Positions 36,130-64,000 of a DNA stretch of 64,000 bases are shown here, piece after piece. The translations under genes were made by a program, and so were the position numbers. The notes below the pieces were generated by a model, which ran no database searches, was not told the origin of the DNA, and worked only from the letters and a program-made list of their open reading frames with translations. The stretch spans positions 3,939,175 to 4,003,174 of the forward strand of contig JAJHZJ010000699.1 of the NCBI GenBank assembly GCA_023548195.1, read 5' to 3'. The DNA is from Bettongia penicillata ogilbyi. Its lineage: Eukaryota; Chordata; Mammalia; Diprotodontia; Potoroidae. The first letter of the stretch is position 1, and every line of letters starts with the position of its first letter.

Positions 36130-36790
36130 TGACAGTGGCTCCAAGGTATTTGAATTCTTTCTGACTGCTTGCAATATTTTTCTTTCATCAGGGAGCTCTG
36201 GATTTTGGCTATAATATTCCTGGGAATTTTCATGGGGGGTGGGGATGGGGTTCTTTCAGAAGGTTGACTAGGGGATTGTGAAAAGTTTCTTTTTCCTCTG
36301 GTTCTGAGATATCTGGGCAGTTTACTTCTTATCTTTGGATGTTAATGCTGGGCTCCGCTCAGTTCTGGGGGTGATGTCTGGTTGGAGCTGCTGTCTTCTC
36401 CAACGTGCTGCTGCTTTCACAGCTCTGCTTGAAGGCTTATGTGTTTTAGTGTACTACAGAAGAGGTCGGTTCACTGGCCTCTTGTTCTGAGCTCTGCAAG
36501 TTCCCCCCTGTTTGTTGGCTTATTTATGGTTGAGTTTCCATGGACTCAGTCATTTTAGTTCCCTGGAAAGTTCAGCAGATTCAAAGTGACTGATCTACAG
36601 CATCTCTCTTGGTTTTGGTCTCCACCCCGGCGTCCTCAGACCTGTCAATCTCCCTAAACTGCTCTGGACTAGAAAAATGATTCATTGCGATTTTTTTCTT
36701 GGTTTTCCTGATGTAGCTGTGGAAGAAGTTGTGGAGGAGGTAAAGCAAAACTGCTACTCCTCACTCTACCAACTTGACTCTGCCCGCTCA
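36130..36790 (-). mobile_element. L1/HAL1 5'-part fragment
   Basis: The minus strand begins with a diverged L1 5' end (GCAGAGTCAAGTTGGTAGAG near 36780). It ends in ORF1-type sequence (plus TATTTGAATTCTTTCTGACTGC, GGGAGCTCTGGATTTTGGC). The part between is shortened, so the copy is internally deleted. Confidence 0.55.
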
Positions 36791-36799
36791 GGGCTATGC

Positions 36800-37185
36800 C
36801 CATTTTTTAAAAAAAGAGATCTTGAAGCCTTACCAGTTCTTTAGAAGTACTTTGAGTCTTTATCTTTCAGAGGTACTAAGTTCTTCACCCAACCAAAACA
36901 AAATCCTAGAGTGGAGAATAACTTGTTGGTTATTTATATTTTGAACTGTCTGGTCACTGATTCTGTAAATTGGGAAATTACATCTGGAATAGATTGTTTT
37001 AAAGTTACATCTTTGAGCCAACTTAGTTTTAACTAAATGCCTTCATATATTTAGGCTAAAGGTGACCAATGTTTTTCTTCTGGGTTACATGTCAATTCTT
37101 GTGTATTCATTTTAGAATTGTGATATATAAAAAAGTCTAAGATTTCTTTTATTAATTATGGCTAGTGAATAATCAATAAAAGGAC
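36800..37185. other. Intergenic, nothing recognised
   Basis: AT-rich sequence without a gene or a nameable repeat. Confidence 0.4.
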
Positions 37186-37189
37186 AGCA

Positions 37190-37402
37190 AAGGATTTTAG
37201 GCCAAGGTGTCCCAGTGCATCCTGGGCCATCTCCAGTTGTCCTGATGAATATCTGGCCATTGGACCCAGGTGGCTCTGGAGGAGAAAGTGAGGCTGGTGA
37301 CACTGCATGGCCCTCCCTCACCCAAATCAAAGTCAACTGAAACTTATGTCATCATCTCCCTGATGTCATGGTCCTCTTCTAGAACAAAGGACAAACACTC
37401 CA
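37190..37402 (+). repeat. Marsupial SINE
   Basis: Contains CCAGTGCATCCTGGGCCATC, CATTGGACCCAGGTGGCTCT and the 3' end ATGTCATGGTCCTCTTC with GAACAAAGGACAAACAC. I recognise this as a common marsupial SINE, but I am not sure of the family name. Confidence 0.6.
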
Positions 37403-37419
37403 GTAAGTCAAATGTTTTT

Positions 37420-38490
37420 GATAGCATATACTTTACAGCTTCTATTTTTTCAGTTTTGTCCAAGTATTTCTTCTTGTCTCATGGAGACATTATTTTCTGT
37501 TTGGTTCATTATTTCCAGGAAGACTGCTATGTGGAAAAGGTTTGGTACCTCTTGAACTAAGTTATTTGTTTTCCTTTCCATTCTTTACTAAGAACTCTAA
37601 TGTTATTCTTAATTTTTTATCTCTTGCTTCACTCCAAGAAGTAAGTCCTTGTGGCCATACTTAAAAAAAAAAAATCTGAGATTCTACTTGTAATTGCTGT
37701 AAGTCGTTTTATCCTTCTCTGTTTGTCTTCAATGTCCCTGGATACGTAACATTTCAACACCAGTAACTGGTATCTTTTATCGTTTACTCTATTTTTAGCC
37801 CTCCTTTCTGAAGTGGGACCTTGTTTGAGGGACAGCCTTGAATGGCATTCTTTGGTTCTAATTCCTGCTATTTTAGGTTCTGGATGCTTTCCTTCATTTC
37901 CATTGGTGTCTGTGCAGCTCAGAGTGCTGGCAGATTTCAGGCCTGCCTGTGACCTCCTTCTGTGGAGTGTTGAATTCTTCAAGGTCTTCAGGGGTGGCTG
38001 AGGTCTTGCAAACTCTCAGAGTTTGAAGAGCACCGCAGACTGATTCGTTGGCCCTCATTCCCACAACATCTGAAACCTGAGTGCCCCAGTTGTTCCAGAG
38101 TTTCCTTTTTGGAGCACTCCCATCTTCTGGAACACAATGTTGCTCCAGGTGTCAGAGTATTTTTGGTTTATGGTGAGGAGTTCTGAGCTCTGCACTTGCC
38201 CCAGTTTTTCAACATGACCCCTTCCTTAGTATCTGCAGGGTCCTGGATGTCCCCCTACACAGTTCAAGGGTGGATGAAGGCACTGTAGTTTTTTTATGGA
38301 TTTTTTTTCTAAGCAAAATTCAGTCTTTTGGTGCTTTTTTTTCCTTTTTATCTTTGCTGGAGTTCTGTAATTATCTAGCCTGTTTTGCTCCTTTTCACTG
38401 GGCTATCTTAACTAATAATGTCTTATGCTGTCTTCTTAAAACATTTTTTTATGAAATCCCTAATAGATTAACAGATGAGAGATGCTCATC
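37420..38490 (-). mobile_element. Probable old L1/HAL1 ORF1-5'UTR fragment
   Basis: T-rich on plus, with ORF1-like antisense text similar in layout to the HAL1 copies, then a GC-richer 5'-UTR-like part (37900-38270). The frame is lost. The minus-strand frame 37629-37982 is not a gene. Confidence 0.4.
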
Positions 38491-38892
38491 TCCAATTTTG
38501 CACTCTCACTGCTTTTCATGAGATAAAAACTTCACAAAGGGCCAAAATAAATTCTATTTGTAAATATTTCAAGGCTAAATATAATGAAAGATTGCTATAA
38601 AAACAATTCATAATGCTCAATTTTTACTTCTCAGGTAAAATGTGGCAGGGATGAGATATTGATTCCCCAAATCTTAGTGCCTAGTTAAATGCAAATTCAA
38701 ATTATACTCCAAGATTATTCTGGGAAAGAACTTCATTAAGTTGGGTAGAAATGCCATGGCTTGCTTTTCTAACATCAGCAAAAGGTTAAGAAGTATTTCA
38801 TAGAAGTTTAATCAGCGTATGAGAAATTACTTTCACAAACTTTACATGTACAAACATACATACACACAGAGAACTTATTTCATAAAAATTCA

Positions 38893-40022
38893 TTTATTTA
38901 ATTTTGGTTTTATTGTTGGTCAATAATGCCAAAATAGATTATTTGGGAAAAGGATAAATTACCAACGTGTACAAATATAATGGACTAACAAATTGCTTAT
39001 AGTATAAAAAAGATCTTCTGAAAGTATCTAAAAAGTAAAGGCAGAATGGTATGAACTGAAAAGGTAGAGTTTTAAAGCAAAACCAAAAAGTACTGTAATT
39101 ATTTTTAAAAATACAAACACCAATCCTATAACAGTAAAATATTCCCTGCTCATCAAACATTTTATTGCAAATGGAAGGTGTAAGTGGAAACAAAGAAAGA
39201 GCACGAAAATGATTGCCATATATTTGCACAGGAAGCAATAAAATAGTCACCTATATAAGCACTGGGCAAGATGATGCTAGAAACACTTCTGAGTTACAGA
39301 GAGGCAACTGTTTTCAGATACTGAGAAAATAAAGACTTGAAAAATCAAAGAGAATCTTGATATTCAAGGACAAATTATGATATGCCAAGATATGATATAC
39401 ACTGAAATAAAGTTGGACTTTTCTTTGCAAAGCTATGTTACACATGGTTATGTGAATCACTCTCAGCACAAAAAAAAACCCTGATGTTTTATCAAATGTT
39501 CATGAAAAACGTCATTTTCATGTACCTAATGAAGAGTTACTGAGTATCAGTCCTGAGATTATACATAAATCGGATTTTTAAAAATTATGGGGAAAAGGGT
39601 TCTTTCTGAATTGAAATGGGAAATAAGCAACCTAACAGATAATAATAAGCTCAGACACATAGATTTAGAGCTGGGAGGGACTTTATAGCACTTTTTATCA
39701 ACTGGCTATACCCTTTGGAGGAAAAAAAAAAATCACCCAATTTAAACAAGTACATTAAATGTCTCAGCAAATAAATTCTCCTTTTACAAACTTAGTTCTA
39801 TCAAACATGTTATAAATGCTGTAGATTCTCATTTCTGAGAACTATTGATATGTGTAGTTAAGATTATTATATAACAAAATTACATTTGTTCTTTTTCTAC
39901 TTGGAAAACCAGGTGAATCAGAAAACCTGCAGAAAGTCACTGAAACTGTTCAATCAGAAGATACGATCTCTTCTTTGATATTAAGCTATAGAAAAAGTCT
40001 CTGTATCCCAGACGATCTTCTC
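38893..40022 (-). other. PRRC1: PRRC1 3' UTR (candidate)
   Basis: AT-rich and free of recognised repeats apart from a short MIR-like bit. Minus-strand AATAAA signals occur at 39166-39161, 38914-38909 and 38898-38893. The true cleavage site cannot be chosen from sequence alone. Confidence 0.45.
39655..39735 (+). repeat. Short SINE-like fragment
   Basis: CATAGATTTAGAGCTGGGAGGGACTT matches a common mammalian MIR-like motif. It lies within the candidate 3' UTR. Confidence 0.5.
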
Positions 40023-62398
<22,376 letters not shown>

Positions 62399-62599
62399 CT
62401 GTAAACACCATATAGAAGGTCAGGAAAAAGCGTTAAAATCACAGTAAGCCTAGTCGACTGAAGAACACTTAACTATTTTAAATTTTTATAACTTTTTTGG
62501 AAAAGTGCCTGTTAAATTTTAAGGTGGAAAGTCCCAAAGATTTTTAATGTGAAAAATACGGTCTTCACAGCATTCATATTCTCACGTTATCAACAGATA

Positions 62600-62765
62600 T
62601 GAGAAGTAGTGTCTATGTAGATACTGATCCGGGAGTCAGGAAGATCTGGATTTAAGTCCAACTTCTGACAGTTAAAGGGGCCAAGATCAAATCACTGAAC
62701 CCCAACAATACACCACAAACCGCAGGTCAGCAACCCATCTACCTCATAGGTCACACTTACAAAAG
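62600..62765 (+). repeat. Degraded tRNA-derived SINE
   Basis: GGGAGTCAGGAAGATCTGGA, then TTTAAGTCCAACTTCTGACA. The 3' half is decayed. Confidence 0.6.
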
Positions 62766-62769
62766 CACA

Positions 62770-63815
62770 AATACGACGTAAGTTGAGGGAGAATAAGAAT
62801 CTTTTAAAAATAGAGTTTAATAATCTACAGTAATAACTTAAAAATGACTAAATGATGTACTTTCTTACTGCACAAGCATATGAACAAATTGCTAGAATTA
62901 TCATTTTAATCTGTTCAATACCAATGCAGAGTCAGACTGACAAAGATAATCAAATCTTTGTTAGGTAAAATTAGTGGTTTTTAAAAACATTTTTTTCTAA
63001 AACACTGACAGACCATTTATACAGTGAAAAAACAGGATGTCTATTATCTCTTTTCCAAAACAACATGACAAGCATAGACTTTTTAAAATAGATTAATCAA
63101 CGCCGCTGCATCTTGTAAGAAAGGAAAGTATATCAGAGATAATATAATCAATTCTATTTAATTCAATAAGTATTTGTAAGCATATAGAGACACCAAGGAA
63201 AAAAAGGAAACAGGGCCTAACTTCAAAAACAATACTTTCTATTATGGCGTACAACATGAACATACATAGCAGGGCTGTAATCTTAACTGATGAATTACAA
63301 ATCTGAATAACTTTAAAATAGAAATTAGGACAAAATTTCAAATCTAAGGAGACAAAAGATAACACATATGTATTCCCCGTACAATTCCATGGAATTAGGC
63401 CAACCTGTTGTAGCTATTTAAATGATTTTATTTATTTTTGGCATACTTTATTTTTATATCATCTTTATTTCTCAATAAAATATTACTAAGAGCTTTAAAA
63501 AGAAAACTATTAGACTCATATTTTCTCCCACCTATTCCATATATGTATGTATACATACACATATATGTATATTTATTTTTGTTCCTTTTCTTCTAAGCAG
63601 TTTTGCTTAACCTGCTACTTTGCTTATCATGCAGAAGAACCACAGGCTCTTTCCCTTTTACCACCCCATTTCCCTTTGCCTATCCTATCATCTCAGTTCT
63701 TTATATTTTCTTGAAATGTTAACTAAATAAATAAAATGGAGAAAATACCTATTTCTTCCTCCTTTTGTCCCTTCTCCTTCTGTACTCATTTAAGAGAGTA
63801 GTTAAATGACTAATG
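62770..63815. other. PRRC1 first intron, nothing recognised
   Basis: AT-rich, with a short TATG/TACA microsatellite near 63540-63570. There is no CpG island, so the PRRC1 promoter is not here. Confidence 0.45.
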
Positions 63816-63819
63816 TAGA

Positions 63820-63996
63820 AAAATGTTTAAAAATGTGGAAAAATATATGATTGCATATATACAATCTATATCAGGTTGTTTGCCATCTTGGGGAGGAGGG
63901 AGGGACAGAGAGAGAAAGATGCTATTTAAAAAAATGAACGTTGAAAAGTATGTTTACGTGCAATTGGAAAAAATAAAATACTATTAAAAAAAAAAA
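63820..63996 (+). mobile_element. L1 3' end with poly(A)
   Basis: ATATATGATTGCATATATAC, GGTTGTTTGCCATCTTGGGG, then TGCAATTGGAAAAAATAAAA and a terminal A-run. This is the marsupial L1 3' terminus at the window edge. Confidence 0.75.
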
Positions 63997-64000
63997 GAGT

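Overview
This looks like nuclear DNA of a marsupial (metatherian mammal). The one real gene has split exons with GT-AG introns. The repeats are those expected of marsupials: tRNA-derived SINEs of the THER1/MIR and MAR1 types, L1 and half-L1 (HAL1) LINEs, a BovB-like RTE, L2/CR1 and palindromic hAT elements. I cannot name the species from the sequence alone.

Gene. The only functional gene I can support is PRRC1 (proline rich coiled-coil 1), on the minus strand from about 38.9 to 62.4 kb. All eight coding exons are present, each with splice sites in matching phase. Together they give a 1347-nt reading frame (448 residues plus stop) with no internal stop. The non-coding first exon and promoter must lie beyond 64 kb. 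Introns hold L2, L1, SINE and hAT copies.

Left flank, 1-4.4 kb: remains of a class I (gammaretrovirus-like) endogenous retrovirus pol on the minus strand (RT, RNase H, integrase), broken in several frames. 6.7-9.1 kb: an old HAL1. 9.5-14.7 kb: a SINE, an L1 piece, a BovB-like RTE, then an L1 interrupted by a MIR, a solo LTR and a hAT palindrome. 15.4-22.1 kb: two related LTR-like copies in the same orientation, about 6 kb apart, with a complete ATP5MC2 processed pseudogene between them and an unrecognised broken reading frame. 23-31 kb: mostly old unique-looking sequence, with one SINE, one L1 end and one possible LTR.

31.1-34.65 kb is the most structured part. A Ty3/gypsy-type integrase fossil (plus strand) is split by a full-length HAL1 (minus strand) flanked by an 18-bp target-site duplication. 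The insertion point falls just after the integrase YHP motif, and the HAL1 tail has grown into a (CTAT)n microsatellite. 35-38.5 kb: LTR-like sequence, L1/HAL1 5'-end fragments and a SINE, ending near the PRRC1 3' UTR.

I found no tRNA or rRNA genes, CRISPR arrays or operon-like structures, and no strong sign of an undescribed biological system. The most informative items are the nested retroelements and the retropseudogene. Repeat family names come from recognition by eye, not from a database search.
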